Shown one piece after another: positions 1 through 8,202 of a stretch of 49,405 nt of DNA (position 1 is the stretch's first letter; each line of letters opens with the position of its first letter). Source of the DNA: Reyranellaceae bacterium (lineage in GTDB: Bacteria > Pseudomonadota > Alphaproteobacteria > Reyranellales > Reyranellaceae); NCBI GenBank assembly GCA_022844045.1, contig JALHMM010000045.1, positions 1-49,405 on the forward strand, in the 5' to 3' direction. The translations under genes were made by a program, and so were the position numbers. The notes beneath the pieces are model-generated. The model did not search any database, was not told where the DNA came from, and was given only the letters and a program-made list of their open reading frames with translations.

Positions 1-21
1 GGTGACGGTGTTTTACCCTCC

Positions 22-181
22 TACCTCCCCCCGGGGGGGGGGGACGGTGGCAGCGCGAAGCGCTGACGGTTGGGGGTGGCTCGTGCGGCCAGACGTGATC
101 TGCGAAAAACACCCCGTTCGTCTTCGACAACCACCCCCATCCGGCGCTTCGCGCCACCTTCCCCCGCCAGCGGGGGAAGGT
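22..181. repeat. Intergenic palindromic repeat, copy 1
   Basis: About 160 bp whose ends are inverted copies of each other. The left part reads tacctccccccggggg, then ggcagcgcgaagcgctgacgg. The right part reads ccggcgcttcgcgccacc, then ttcccccgccagcggggg. The same end sequences recur at 35561-35691, in shortened form at 17723-17747, and as a diverged relative at 19058-19211. It lies just upstream of the permease gene. It resembles REP/MITE-like elements that are common between alphaproteobacterial genes. No transposase and no target duplication were seen. Confidence 0.75.
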
Positions 182-230
182 ATGAACCGCTCGATGTGAG
201 GAGCAGCGCCGAGTGTGCTAGAAACCACCG

Positions 231-1256
231 ATGCTGTCGTTCCTCGTCTATCGCTTGCTGCAGGCGGCCGGTGTGATGCTGGCGGTGTCGTTCCTGTGCT
301 TCGCGCTGTTCAACTTCGTCGGCGACCCGGTCAACAACATGGTCGGCCAGGAGGCGAGCCCGGAGGAGCGCGCGCAGATTCGCCGCGATCTCGGCCTCGA
401 GGATCCCGTGCCGGTGCAGTTCGTGCGCTTCGTCGGCAACGCGCTGCAGGGCAATTTCGGCCGGTCTTATCGGCTGGCCCGCCCGGTCGGCCGACTGATC
501 GTCGAGCGCATGCCGGCGACCCTGGAGCTGGTCGCGGTCGCCGCCCTGCTGGCGCTGGCGGTGGGCATTCCGCTGGGCGTGCTCACCGCGCTGCGCCGGC
601 ACAATTGGGATAGCGGCGTGGTGCTGACCTTCTCGCTGGCCGGCGTCGCCATGCCGACCTTCGTCATCGGCATTCTGCTGATCTACGTCTTCTCGGTGGA
701 GTGCAAGAGCTGGGCGCCGTGGATCGGCCTGCCCGAGGGATTCTGCTTCCCCTCCTTCGGGCGCGGCGAGACGGTCGATCTCGGTGGCTGGAATTCGGGC
801 CTGCTGACCGGCAGCGGGCTGAAGGCGATCGTGCTGCCGGCGATCACCTTGTCGCTGTTCCAGCTCACCCTGGTGCTGCGCCTGGTGCGCTCGCAGATGC
901 TCGAGGTGCTGCGCACCGACTACATCAAGTTCGCGCGCGCCCGTGGGTTGACGGATCGCGCCGTGCATTTCGGCCACGCGCTCAAGAACACGCTGTTGCC
1001 CGTGATCACCGTGATCGGCGTCCAGATCGGCGGGCTGATCGCGTTTTCGATCATCACCGAGACGGTGTTCCAGTGGCCCGGCATGGGCCAGCTCTTCGTG
1101 CAGTCGGTGCAGTTCGCCGACATCCCCGTGATGTCGGCCTATCTGGTGATGGTGGCGCTGGTCTTCGTCACCATCAACATCATCGTCGATCTGCTCTACG
1201 CCGTGATCGATCCGCGCCTGCGCGTCGAGCGCGGCCGCGCCGTCGGCGGGCATTGA
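231..1256 (+). CDS. ABC peptide/nickel-type transporter permease, DppB/OppB family
   Basis: Inner-membrane permease subunit of a dipeptide/oligopeptide-type ABC importer, 341 aa, a normal family length. It opens with the typical N-terminal helix of DppB proteins (MLSFLVYRLLQ), then a periplasmic part, then further hydrophobic segments such as VAVAALLALAVGIPLGV near residues 100-117. The cytoplasmic EAA-type loop that docks on the ATPase is visible near residues 230-257 (FARARGLTDRAVHFGHALKN). The family normally sits directly before dppC. Here the next gene is on the other strand, and the matching DppC-type permease is about 6 kb downstream at 7221. No binding protein or ATPase gene is in the window, so the substrate cannot be told. 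Confidence 0.92.
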   Translation: MLSFLVYRLLQAAGVMLAVSFLCFALFNFVGDPVNNMVGQEASPEERAQIRRDLGLEDPVPVQFVRFVGNALQGNFGRSYRLARPVGRLIVERMPATLELVAVAALLALAVGIPLGVLTALRRHNWDSGVVLTFSLAGVAMPTFVIGILLIYVFSVECKSWAPWIGLPEGFCFPSFGRGETVDLGGWNSGLLTGSGLKAIVLPAITLSLFQLTLVLRLVRSQMLEVLRTDYIKFARARGLTDRAVHFGHALKNTLLPVITVIGVQIGGLIAFSIITETVFQWPGMGQLFVQSVQFADIPVMSAYLVMVALVFVTINIIVDLLYAVIDPRLRVERGRAVGGH

Positions 1257-1265
1257 TCGGGCATC

Positions 1266-1829
1266 TCAGTTGGTCTGCACCACGGAGATCGAGCCGACGC
1301 AGCCGTTCCAGCGCATGACGGTGATCCACAGTACCTTGCTGGCGGTTTCCGCGACCATGAACTCGCGCGTGCCGGTGCTGTCGACGCGCGGACGCTCCTC
1401 GAACGCGGGCTCGAGGACGCGGCTGACATCCTCGTCGCGCGCGCAGCCATAGCTATCGACATTGCCGAGAAACAGGCGGGCGTGCAGGTCGGTGGCCGGG
1501 CCGAGCGGCGGCTTCGACTGCTTGTCGTAGGCGAAGCCGATGCTGGGGCCGGCGAGGAACGGCCGGATCGGCCGGTAGAACAACCAGTAGCGCCGCTCGG
1601 CGTCGGGCGATTGCCGCTCGATCAGCCACAGCGCCAGATCGATGTGAAAGGCGCGCTCGATCGCCGCCGCGCTGGCGATGTCGCCGCGCAGGCCGAGATC
1701 GCGCACGGCGTCCAGCAGCCCCAGCGCCGTGGGCCGCGCGGGATCGAACGGCGCGTCCTGCGCCAGGGCGGACGGCGGCAGCAGAGCCGCGAGCAGCGCC
1801 AGGCGGACGAGACGAAATGGCGTCGCCAT
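1266..1829 (-). CDS. Secreted protein of unknown function
   Basis: A 187-aa protein I do not recognise. It is convergent with the upstream permease gene (9 bp between stops). The start was chosen at the ATG followed by MATPFRLVRLALLAALL and ending ALAQ, which gives a clean Sec signal peptide of about 24 residues with an ALA-Q cleavage site. A longer reading frame upstream is open but Arg-rich and unlikely. The mature part has two Cys near the C-terminal half (GCAR, NGCVG) that could form a disulfide. A surface-entry/lipase-inhibitor-like pattern (LFLGNVDSYGCARDEDV, then KVLWITVMRWNGC) suggests a small globular periplasmic protein. Function unknown. Confidence 0.75.
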   Translation of the reverse strand: MATPFRLVRLALLAALLPPSALAQDAPFDPARPTALGLLDAVRDLGLRGDIASAAAIERAFHIDLALWLIERQSPDAERRYWLFYRPIRPFLAGPSIGFAYDKQSKPPLGPATDLHARLFLGNVDSYGCARDEDVSRVLEPAFEERPRVDSTGTREFMVAETASKVLWITVMRWNGCVGSISVVQTN

Positions 1830-1922
1830 CGGTCGAGCATGACTCCGGCTGGCCCGCCCCGCCATGCCCTTCCCTCGCGCCGCGCACGGGCGTAGCGTTG
1901 CGCCCAATCAACGGAGGAAACC

Positions 1923-2990
1923 ATGGGCACCTATGTCTTTGCCGGCACAGCGCCGGTGGTCGCCGGCTCCAACAGCGCGGCCGCGAGCAGCAGCGGTGGG
2001 CTGTTCCGCATGGACATGGTCGACGGCAGGTGGAGCGCGCTGAGCAAGGGCCTGCCCGACAAGGTCGAGGCGCGCAGCATCGTCGTGCAGCCCGGCGCGC
2101 CCGACACCGTCTATGTCGGCACGCAGGACGGTCCCTATCGCAGCACCGATGGCGGCGAGACCTGGGCGCGGCTCAACCTGCCCGGCGACAACCGGCTGGT
2201 GTGGTCGATCCTGATCCATCCCAAGGATCCCAAGATGATCTATGTCGGCACCACCGGCACGCAGGTCTATCGCAGCCGCGACGGCGGCGCGACCTGGGCG
2301 GCGCTCAACGTGCCCGAGCCCAAGGGCATGGTGAAGATGAGCTTCCCCTGCCGCGTGATTCGCCTCGCGATCGATCCCGATGACGCCGACACGCTCTACG
2401 CCGCCTTCGAGGTCGGCGGCCTGTCGCGCAGCACGGATGGCGGCGAGACGTGGCAGGGCTGCAACGAGAAGCTGCTGGAGTTCGTCGCGCAGGATCGCTT
2501 CAAGAGCCGCATCGTCAGCGACACGGAGACCGAGGGCATGATGGACAGCCACGCGCTGGCGGTCAGCGCGGCGCAGCCTGGTACCGTGTTCCTCGCCAAC
2601 CGCATGGGCCTGTTTAAGAGCCCCGATCGCGGCGGCAGCTGGCAGGAGATGGGCATCGGCCGCTTCTCGCCCCTGACCTACGCGCGCGACGTGCGCGTGA
2701 GCCCGCACGATCCCAAGACGATGTACGCCGCGCTCTCGGTCGCGGCGATCAGCGACGAAGGCTCGCTCTATCGCAGCAAGGACCTCGGCGCCAGCTGGCA
2801 GCGCTTCGATCACGGCGTGCAGATGAAGAGCACGCTGATGATCATCGCCCAGAGCGCGGCCAAGGCCGAGCGCGTGTGGTGCGCCACGCGCAAGGGCCAG
2901 GTCTTCGGCACCGAGGACGGCGGCGCCAGCTGGCGCGAGCACCCGCTGCCCGAAGGCGGCACCGGCGTCTACGCGCTGGCGGTGGCGTAA
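1923..2990 (+). CDS. Asp-box (BNR/sortilin-like) beta-propeller protein
   Basis: 355 aa built from repeated Asp-box hairpins: STDGGETW, SRDGGATW, STDGGETW, SPDRGGSW, SKDLGASW and TEDGGASW. Each comes after a YVGT/YAA-type strand. This is the signature of sialidase/sortilin/Ycf48-like propellers, which mostly bind or scaffold rather than catalyse. No signal peptide or catalytic sialidase residues are obvious, so a cytoplasmic or non-classically exported propeller is likely. The start has a strong ribosome site (ggagga 5 bp before ATG). Six Asp boxes imply a six- or seven-bladed fold. Often such genes are annotated as 'WD40/YVTN/BNR repeat' or 'exo-alpha-sialidase'; the enzymatic name is not supported here. 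Confidence 0.88.
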   Translation: MGTYVFAGTAPVVAGSNSAAASSSGGLFRMDMVDGRWSALSKGLPDKVEARSIVVQPGAPDTVYVGTQDGPYRSTDGGETWARLNLPGDNRLVWSILIHPKDPKMIYVGTTGTQVYRSRDGGATWAALNVPEPKGMVKMSFPCRVIRLAIDPDDADTLYAAFEVGGLSRSTDGGETWQGCNEKLLEFVAQDRFKSRIVSDTETEGMMDSHALAVSAAQPGTVFLANRMGLFKSPDRGGSWQEMGIGRFSPLTYARDVRVSPHDPKTMYAALSVAAISDEGSLYRSKDLGASWQRFDHGVQMKSTLMIIAQSAAKAERVWCATRKGQVFGTEDGGASWREHPLPEGGTGVYALAVA

Positions 2991-3012
2991 CGAATGTGAC
3001 ACATCTGTAATT

Positions 3013-3051
3013 AACCAAATGGTTGACAAAGCGGCAACGATTCGGTTGATA
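3013..3051 (+). promoter_or_regulatory. Promoter with overlapping ArsR-type operator
   Basis: A near-consensus sigma-70 promoter: TTGACA at 3023-3028, a 17-bp spacer, and TTGATA at 3046-3051. An inverted repeat, AACCA-aa-TGGTT at 3013-3024, overlaps the first bases of the -35 box. AACCA/TGGTT palindromes of this shape are typical of small ArsR-family repressors that control PhnB/AHSA1-type genes. No ArsR gene is in the window, so the regulator would act in trans. The start codon of the next gene is 25 bp downstream. Confidence 0.65.
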
Positions 3052-3075
3052 TCAGCGCGAACACAGGAGGCGTTG

Positions 3076-3522
3076 ATGAAGATCGTGACCAGCCTGAGTT
3101 TCCAGGGCCAGTGCCGCGCGGCGTTCGAGTTCTATGCCAAGGTTCTGGGCGGCAAGATCACCGCGGCCATGCCCTACGGCGACGCGCCTCCCGGCATGCC
3201 GATCACCGATGAGAAGCACAAGACCTGGCTGATGCATTGCTGGCTCGATGTCGGCGACCAGGCCCTGATGGGTGCCGATATGGATGTCGCCTGGGCCCGC
3301 AACGTCGACAAGCCCAAGAACGGCTTCGACGTCACGCTGCACACCCAGGACAAGGCGGAGGGCCAGCGCTGGTTCGAGCAGTTGTCGGAGGGCGGCACCA
3401 GGATCATGCCGTTCGGCGAAACCTTTTGGTCGCCTGGCTTTGGCTCGTTGGTCGACAAGTTCGGCATCCCGTGGATGGTCAATGTCATCCCGTCGCCGGG
3501 CTGGAAGCCGCCTCAGGGCTGA
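3076..3522 (+). CDS. PhnB-like VOC superfamily protein
   Basis: 148 aa. The N-terminus (MKIVTSLSFQGQCRAAFEFY) with YAKVLGGKI, and the later GFGSLVDKFGIPWMVN, are hallmarks of the PhnB/'3-demethylubiquinone-9 3-methyltransferase' branch of the vicinal oxygen chelate fold. These are small dimeric beta-alpha-beta-beta-beta proteins. Most members have no proven activity, and the methyltransferase name is a historical misannotation. The start is fixed by aggagg 6 bp before the ATG. A longer in-frame start at 3019 would lie inside the promoter. It is preceded by the ArsR-type operator/promoter at 3013-3051, and followed after 65 bp by the dioxygenase gene, so the two may be co-transcribed. Confidence 0.88.
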   Translation: MKIVTSLSFQGQCRAAFEFYAKVLGGKITAAMPYGDAPPGMPITDEKHKTWLMHCWLDVGDQALMGADMDVAWARNVDKPKNGFDVTLHTQDKAEGQRWFEQLSEGGTRIMPFGETFWSPGFGSLVDKFGIPWMVNVIPSPGWKPPQG

Positions 3523-3587
3523 TTTCCCGTGACAGCGGCCTGCGCCGGGTCGAGATTCGCCGGCAAAGAAGGTCGCTGGAGGCAACG

Positions 3588-4562
3588 ATGGACGGCACGA
3601 TCAGGACCGAGGCCGCGCCGCATGTGAAGGTGCGGCGCCTTGGTGGCAATATCGGCGCGGAGATCTCCGGCGTGAATCTCGGCAAGCTCAGCGACGCCGA
3701 GTTCGCGGTGATCCACGACGCGCTGGTGCGCCACGAGGTCATCGTCTTTCGCGACCAGGACATCACCATCGACCAGCAGATGGATTTCGGGCGGCGCTTC
3801 GGTGACCTCTCGATCCATCCCTTCTCGCCCAACCTCGACGACAAGCGCGAAGTCATCGTGCTCGACAATCACAAGGACAACCCGCCGCACCTGACCGACC
3901 AGTGGCACGCCGACGAGACCTTCAGGGCGGCGCCGCCTCTGGGCACCATCCTGCGCGCCAAGGTCTCACCTGAGATCGGCGGCGACACGCTGTTCTCGAG
4001 CATGACGGCGGCCTATGCCGGCTTGAGCGAGCCGATGAAGCGCTACATCCACGGCATGGAGGCGCTGCACGACTTCAAGCCGTGGCGGCCGTTGTTCACC
4101 TCGTCGGAGGCGCATCAGAAGAAGCTCCGGGAGATCGAGGCCAAGTGGCCGCCGCAATGGCATCCCGTGGTGCGCGTGCACCCGATCTCGGGCCGCCGCA
4201 TCCTCAACGTCAGCGCCCAGTTCTGCGTCAAGCTGCGCGGCCTGCGCGAGGACGAGAGCGACATGATGCTGAAGTTCCTCTACAGCCGCGCCGCTATCCC
4301 CGAGTACCAAATGCGCGTGAGCTGGCGGCCGCACACCGTGGTGATGTGGGACAATCGCGCGGTGCAGCACTACGCCGTGCACGACTACTACCCCAGCCGC
4401 CGCACCATGGAGCGCGTCACCGTCGCCGGCGATCCGGTGCTGGGTGTCAGCGGCCCCTATACGGCGGAAGACAACGTCGGCCCGCTGCCCGACGGCAAGG
4501 GCGCGGTGATCGCGCCCCCCGGCAAGCGCCCGATCCGCGAGTTCGAGCGCGGGGCGTACTGA
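3588..4562 (+). CDS. TauD/TfdA-family 2-oxoglutarate- and Fe(II)-dependent dioxygenase
   Basis: 324 aa, close to the family norm. Non-haem Fe(II) enzymes of this family hydroxylate small acids (taurine, 2,4-D, alkylsulfates, carnitine precursors) with 2-oxoglutarate and O2. The iron triad is visible: His107 and Asp109 in DQWHADETF, and His261 in VQHYAVHDYYP. An Arg-containing stretch (SRRTMERVTVAG) follows it and would bind the 2-oxoglutarate carboxylate. The start is the ATG at 3588 with tggagg 5 bp upstream; the reading frame extends further upstream but in the shadow of the previous gene. It converges on the Rieske-flavodoxin gene with 16 bp between stops. The substrate is unknown. Confidence 0.92.
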   Translation: MDGTIRTEAAPHVKVRRLGGNIGAEISGVNLGKLSDAEFAVIHDALVRHEVIVFRDQDITIDQQMDFGRRFGDLSIHPFSPNLDDKREVIVLDNHKDNPPHLTDQWHADETFRAAPPLGTILRAKVSPEIGGDTLFSSMTAAYAGLSEPMKRYIHGMEALHDFKPWRPLFTSSEAHQKKLREIEAKWPPQWHPVVRVHPISGRRILNVSAQFCVKLRGLREDESDMMLKFLYSRAAIPEYQMRVSWRPHTVVMWDNRAVQHYAVHDYYPSRRTMERVTVAGDPVLGVSGPYTAEDNVGPLPDGKGAVIAPPGKRPIREFERGAY

Positions 4563-4578
4563 CGGCGCGCCCGTTCTC

Positions 4579-5679
4579 CTACGCCTCGCCGACGTCGCGC
4601 CGCGGGCTGTGCGCCTTGCGCCCGCCGCGCGCGACGGAGTCGGCCGGCTCCGTCCGCAACAGTCGCCGCGACAACTCGATCGCCCGGCGCGCGAGATCGG
4701 CGGCTCCATCATGAAGCTCTTTCGTGTCGCGCACCGTCGCCACGTTGCGCTCCATGTCCTCGGCCGACCAGCCACGGCTGTGGGCGACATAGGGGAAGGG
4801 TGGAAACTGGAATCCGAGTTCGGCGAAGAAGCCCAGCATCTGGCCCGCGACGCCCTGTACGTTGTCCTGGCCGCCGACAATGATGAAGCTCGCGACCTTG
4901 TTGCGGATCAGCACGCGATTGTGCGTGGTGATCTGGTTCTGGATGCAATTCAGACGCTCCGCCATCTTGAAGTACAGCGCGCTGGCCTGGCCCCAGCGGA
5001 TCGGCGTCGCCACCAGGACGACATCCGCCCAGTGGACCAGCGCCTCGTAGACCTCCGTCAGCTCGTCGTCCGCGCGCATCTGCGTGATCGAGCACGGCCA
5101 GGTGCAGGCGCGCGCCGCCTTCGAGTAGTAGCCCTCGCACGCGTCGAAGCGCAGGGCGTTGAGTGCGATGAGCCGGGTCTCGCAGCCCTCGCCCGCCACC
5201 GCCGCGAGCGCCGACGCCAACAAGTCGTCGGAACCGGAATAGCGCGGCGCGTCGCGGTTCATCGCCGTCGTCGAGATGCCGGCGACGCGAACCGGGCCTT
5301 CCGCGCGTCGCGGCGGACGCGCGAGCGGATGCGGCGCGTGCGAGCCCCGTTGTCGCGGCGAGGCCGACGCGACGTCGACCAGCACCCGACCGCCCTCGAC
5401 CTTCACCGGGAATGCCGGCACGCGATCCGCGTCGAAACCCGGCTCCCCGTAGCCTGTGACGCGGTGAAACTTCCACTGGTGCCAGGGGCAGACGACGTAG
5501 TCGCCCTCGAGCGTCCCCTCGCCCAGCGGCCCACCGACATGATTGCAGGCGTTGTGGACGGCGCCAAAGCGGCCGTCGACGAACGACAACGCGATGTCGA
5601 TGCGCCCGGCGCGGCAACGTCGCAGGCGCGACGTCGACAGATCCTCGACCGCGCCGACATCCACCCAGTTCTCGTCCAT
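4579..5679 (-). CDS. Fusion protein: Rieske [2Fe-2S] domain plus flavodoxin-like FMN reductase domain
   Basis: 366 aa with two redox domains in one chain. Residues 1-105 are a Rieske ferredoxin domain with Cys45/His47 (ACNHVGG) and Cys64/His67 (VVCPWHQWKFH), giving CxH-16-CxxH. After a Pro/Arg-rich linker (about 106-128), residues 129-345 look like a flavodoxin/NADPH-dependent FMN reductase fold: VRVAGISTTAMNRDA for the phosphate loop, WADVVLVATPIRWGQAS, and IIVGGQDNVQG. Three cysteines (181, 192, 196) sit where iron-sulfur flavoproteins carry their cluster motif. The start is the ATG before DENWVDVG, with aggggt upstream; the longer upstream frame is Arg/Ala-rich and not coding-like. Probably a self-contained electron-transfer or quinone/arene reductase. 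Confidence 0.85.
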   Translation of the reverse strand: MDENWVDVGAVEDLSTSRLRRCRAGRIDIALSFVDGRFGAVHNACNHVGGPLGEGTLEGDYVVCPWHQWKFHRVTGYGEPGFDADRVPAFPVKVEGGRVLVDVASASPRQRGSHAPHPLARPPRRAEGPVRVAGISTTAMNRDAPRYSGSDDLLASALAAVAGEGCETRLIALNALRFDACEGYYSKAARACTWPCSITQMRADDELTEVYEALVHWADVVLVATPIRWGQASALYFKMAERLNCIQNQITTHNRVLIRNKVASFIIVGGQDNVQGVAGQMLGFFAELGFQFPPFPYVAHSRGWSAEDMERNVATVRDTKELHDGAADLARRAIELSRRLLRTEPADSVARGGRKAHSPRRDVGEA

Positions 5680-6012
5680 GTCGCGACCCCTGCGTTCGGA
5701 TGCGATTGTGGGGCGCGTCGGGTCCGAGGCGAACCCGTCACCGCCGTCGGCCGTCGACCCGGGCGACGATCCTGTCACACCCCGCACCGACGCGGAATGC
5801 CGGCATGCGGGCCGACCGGCAACGGAGGGCTCTGATGTCGTCGTCGCTTTCTCGTCGCGCCCTGATCGCCGGCGACGCCGCGCGCTGGGAGCGGCTGGTG
5901 CGCCAGTCCGGCGCCAAAGCCAACTGAGCGGCGCCCCGCGCCGCCATCGCATCGCTGCCGCGACGCTTCGGCGGTCGCCGTCACCGCGCGCAGCCGCTAC
6001 AACCCGCATCGC
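5680..6012. other. Divergent intergenic region
   Basis: 333 bp between the outward-facing Rieske-flavodoxin (-) and MFS (+) genes. Apart from the small candidate gene at 5835-5927, I see no repeat, tRNA or convincing promoter. Local codon-like statistics are poor in all frames. Confidence 0.5.
5835..5927 (+). CDS. Possible small protein, 30 aa
   Basis: A short frame starting MSSSLSRRALIAGDAARW and ending QSGAKAN. The only support is a good ribosome site (cggagggc, 4 bp before the ATG) in an otherwise empty intergenic region, on the same strand as the MFS gene 85 bp downstream. The sequence is basic and hydrophilic, with no membrane segment. It could be a leader ORF or chance. I do not recognise it. 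Confidence 0.25.
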   Translation: MSSSLSRRALIAGDAARWERLVRQSGAKAN

Positions 6013-7224
6013 ATGTCATCCCCCTCCACGGTCGTCACCGAATCGTCACCGGCCAACGCCCCCCTGCCCTGGGCGCTGATCGGCGCGGCCTGCCTCGGCA
6101 GCTTCGCCGCCACCGCCAGCGGCACGACGCGCGCGCCGCTGCTGATCGACATGGCGCGCGATCTCAGCGTCAGCATTCCCCTGGTCGCCAATCTGGTGAC
6201 CGCCACGTCGATCGCCTGGGGCGTCACCTCGTTCCTGTCGGGAATCGCCTCGGATCGCTGGGGGCGGCGGCCCTGCCTGATCGGCGGCACGCTGGCGCTG
6301 ACCCTGGCCATGCTGGGCGTGGCGCTGGCCGGTCAATTCTGGTCGGTGGCGGTGTGGGCGACACTCGCCGGCGCTTGCTCCGGCGTATTCATGGGCGCGA
6401 TCTTCGCCGAGGTATCGAGCCGCGTGCCCGACCAGCAGCGCGGCCGCGCCTTGGGCTGGGTGATGAGCGGCCAATCCTTGACCCTGGTGATCGGCGTGCC
6501 GGCGGCGGCGTGGCTCGGCGCCAGCATCGGCTGGCGCGGCGTCAATGTCTGTGTCGGCGCGCTGGCCTTTCTCGCCGCGATCAGCCTGTGGTTCACCACC
6601 GCGCGGCCGGCGAAGGGCGCCGTGCGAGCCGGTGGCCGGATCTCGCTGCGCCAGGCGATGACGACGCCCGTGGTGATGCTGCTGACCATGGGGATCGCCG
6701 AGCGCATCTGCTACGGCCTCGTCGTCGTGTACTTCGCCACCTATCTGCAACAGGCCTACGACCTGCCGCTGGCGGCGGTGGCTTTGCCGCTGCTGATCAT
6801 GGCGATCGGCAATCTCGTGGGCACGGCGCTGGGCGGCCAGCTCGCCGACAAGGTGCGCGACCGCCTGGGCACCTTCGGCTTCAGCCTGATCGGCACGGGG
6901 ATCGCCGGCGTGGCGCTGTTCGCCTGGCAGCCCGGCCTGACCGCCACCGTGGCGATGGCCTTCGTCTATGTCTTCGTCAACGCGCTGGGCCGGCCGGCCT
7001 TCATGGCGGCGCTGGCCGACGTGCCCGACGACGTGCGCGGCACGGTGATGGGGCTGAACGGTACCTGCGCCAGCGTCGGCTGGGCCGGTGCCGCCGGGCT
7101 GGGCGGCTGGATGATGGCGACGCAAGGCTTCGGCGGCTTCGGTCCGCTCGCCGCCGTACTGGCCGCCGCCGGCGCCGTGCTGGCTTTCCTGCGCCGTGGC
7201 GCGGCGCGGCGTAAGGCGGCATGA
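6013..7224 (+). CDS. MFS transporter
   Basis: 403 aa, about twelve hydrophobic segments, the size of a drug:H+ antiporter or organic-acid MFS permease. The family's motif A is visible between helices 2 and 3 (SGIASDRWGRRPCLIGG, around residues 75-91), with a second weaker copy after the central loop (GGQLADKVRDRLG). The central cytoplasmic loop follows FTTARPAKG. No clear ribosome site precedes the ATG. Its stop overlaps the next gene's first start codon (ATGA at 7221-7224), so translation of the DppC-type permease is probably coupled to it. Substrate not predictable; sugar- and aromatic-acid-type motifs are absent. Confidence 0.9.
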   Translation: MSSPSTVVTESSPANAPLPWALIGAACLGSFAATASGTTRAPLLIDMARDLSVSIPLVANLVTATSIAWGVTSFLSGIASDRWGRRPCLIGGTLALTLAMLGVALAGQFWSVAVWATLAGACSGVFMGAIFAEVSSRVPDQQRGRALGWVMSGQSLTLVIGVPAAAWLGASIGWRGVNVCVGALAFLAAISLWFTTARPAKGAVRAGGRISLRQAMTTPVVMLLTMGIAERICYGLVVVYFATYLQQAYDLPLAAVALPLLIMAIGNLVGTALGGQLADKVRDRLGTFGFSLIGTGIAGVALFAWQPGLTATVAMAFVYVFVNALGRPAFMAALADVPDDVRGTVMGLNGTCASVGWAGAAGLGGWMMATQGFGGFGPLAAVLAAAGAVLAFLRRGAARRKAA

Positions 7225-8171
7225 TCGCGCGCATGGCCGTCACCGCCCCCGACCTTCCCAAGGGTACGCTGCACCGTTTCCTCGATTCGGATGTGTGGCA
7301 CAGCTTCACGCGCTCGTGGCTGACGATGATCGCCGCCGGCGTCACGCTGGTGTTCTTCCTCGGCGCGCTGTTCGCGCCGTGGATCGCGCCGCACGATCCG
7401 TTCGATCCCAAGGCGCTCAACCTGATGAACGCCTTCACGCCGCCGATGTGGCAGGAGGACGGCAAGGCGACCTTCCCGCTGGGCACCGACAACCAGGGCC
7501 GCGACATGCTGTCGGCCATCATGTACGGCTGCCGCGTCTCGCTGATGATCGGGCTGGCGGCGATCTGCCTGTCGGTGACCACGGGCGTGCTGCTCGGCCT
7601 GGCCGCCGGTTTCAGGGGCGGCTGGCTCGACGCGCTGGTCATGCGCATCGCCGACATCCAGCTCACCGTGCCGGCGATCCTCACCGCGCTGACCCTCGAC
7701 GGCGTGGCGCGCGCGGCGCTGCCCAAGGACGCGCACGACCAGGTGGCGATCTGGGTGCTGGTGCTGTCGATCGGCTTCGCCTACTGGCCGCAATTCGCCC
7801 GCGTCACGCGGGCCATGACCTTGGCCGAGAAGAACAAGGACTATGTCAACGCCGCGCGCATCATCGGCGTCAGCCCGATCAAGATCGCGCTCGGCCACGT
7901 GCTGCCCAACGCGCTCGGCTCGGTCCTGGTGATCGCCACCATCGAGCTCGCCCTGGCGATCATCGCCGAGGCGTCGCTGTCGTATCTCGGCGTCGGCATG
8001 CCGCCGACCCAGCCCTCGCTGGGCACCTTGATCCGCATCGGCAACGCCTTCCTGTTCTCCGGCGAATGGTGGATCGTGATGTTCCCCGCCGCCGCCCTGG
8101 TGATCCTGTCATTGGCGGTCAATCTGCTGGGCGACTGGCTGCGCGACGCGCTGAATCCCAAATTACGATAG
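7221..8171 (+). CDS. ABC peptide/nickel-type transporter permease, DppC/OppC family
   Basis: 316 aa inner-membrane permease. It has the N-terminal helix after a short cytoplasmic start, then APHDPFDP and the LGTDNQGRDMLS motif found in nearly all DppC proteins, and the EAA loop near residues 209-237 (NAARIIGVSPIKIALGHVLPN). The end (LLGDWLRDALNPKLR) is also family-typical. The first start codon overlaps the MFS stop; a second ATG at 7233 (MAVTAPDLP) is possible. Its natural partner is the DppB-type permease at 231-1256. The ATPase genes expected downstream are absent, as dprA follows. Confidence 0.92.
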   Translation: MIARMAVTAPDLPKGTLHRFLDSDVWHSFTRSWLTMIAAGVTLVFFLGALFAPWIAPHDPFDPKALNLMNAFTPPMWQEDGKATFPLGTDNQGRDMLSAIMYGCRVSLMIGLAAICLSVTTGVLLGLAAGFRGGWLDALVMRIADIQLTVPAILTALTLDGVARAALPKDAHDQVAIWVLVLSIGFAYWPQFARVTRAMTLAEKNKDYVNAARIIGVSPIKIALGHVLPNALGSVLVIATIELALAIIAEASLSYLGVGMPPTQPSLGTLIRIGNAFLFSGEWWIVMFPAAALVILSLAVNLLGDWLRDALNPKLR

Positions 8172-8202
8172 CAACTTCTGGTTGATTTACAGGCGATCGA
8201 AT

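Noticed and set aside
1923..2990. Sialidase or glycosyl hydrolase annotation for the Asp-box protein
   Set aside because: Asp boxes are structural; the catalytic Arg triad and Tyr/Glu of sialidases were not seen.
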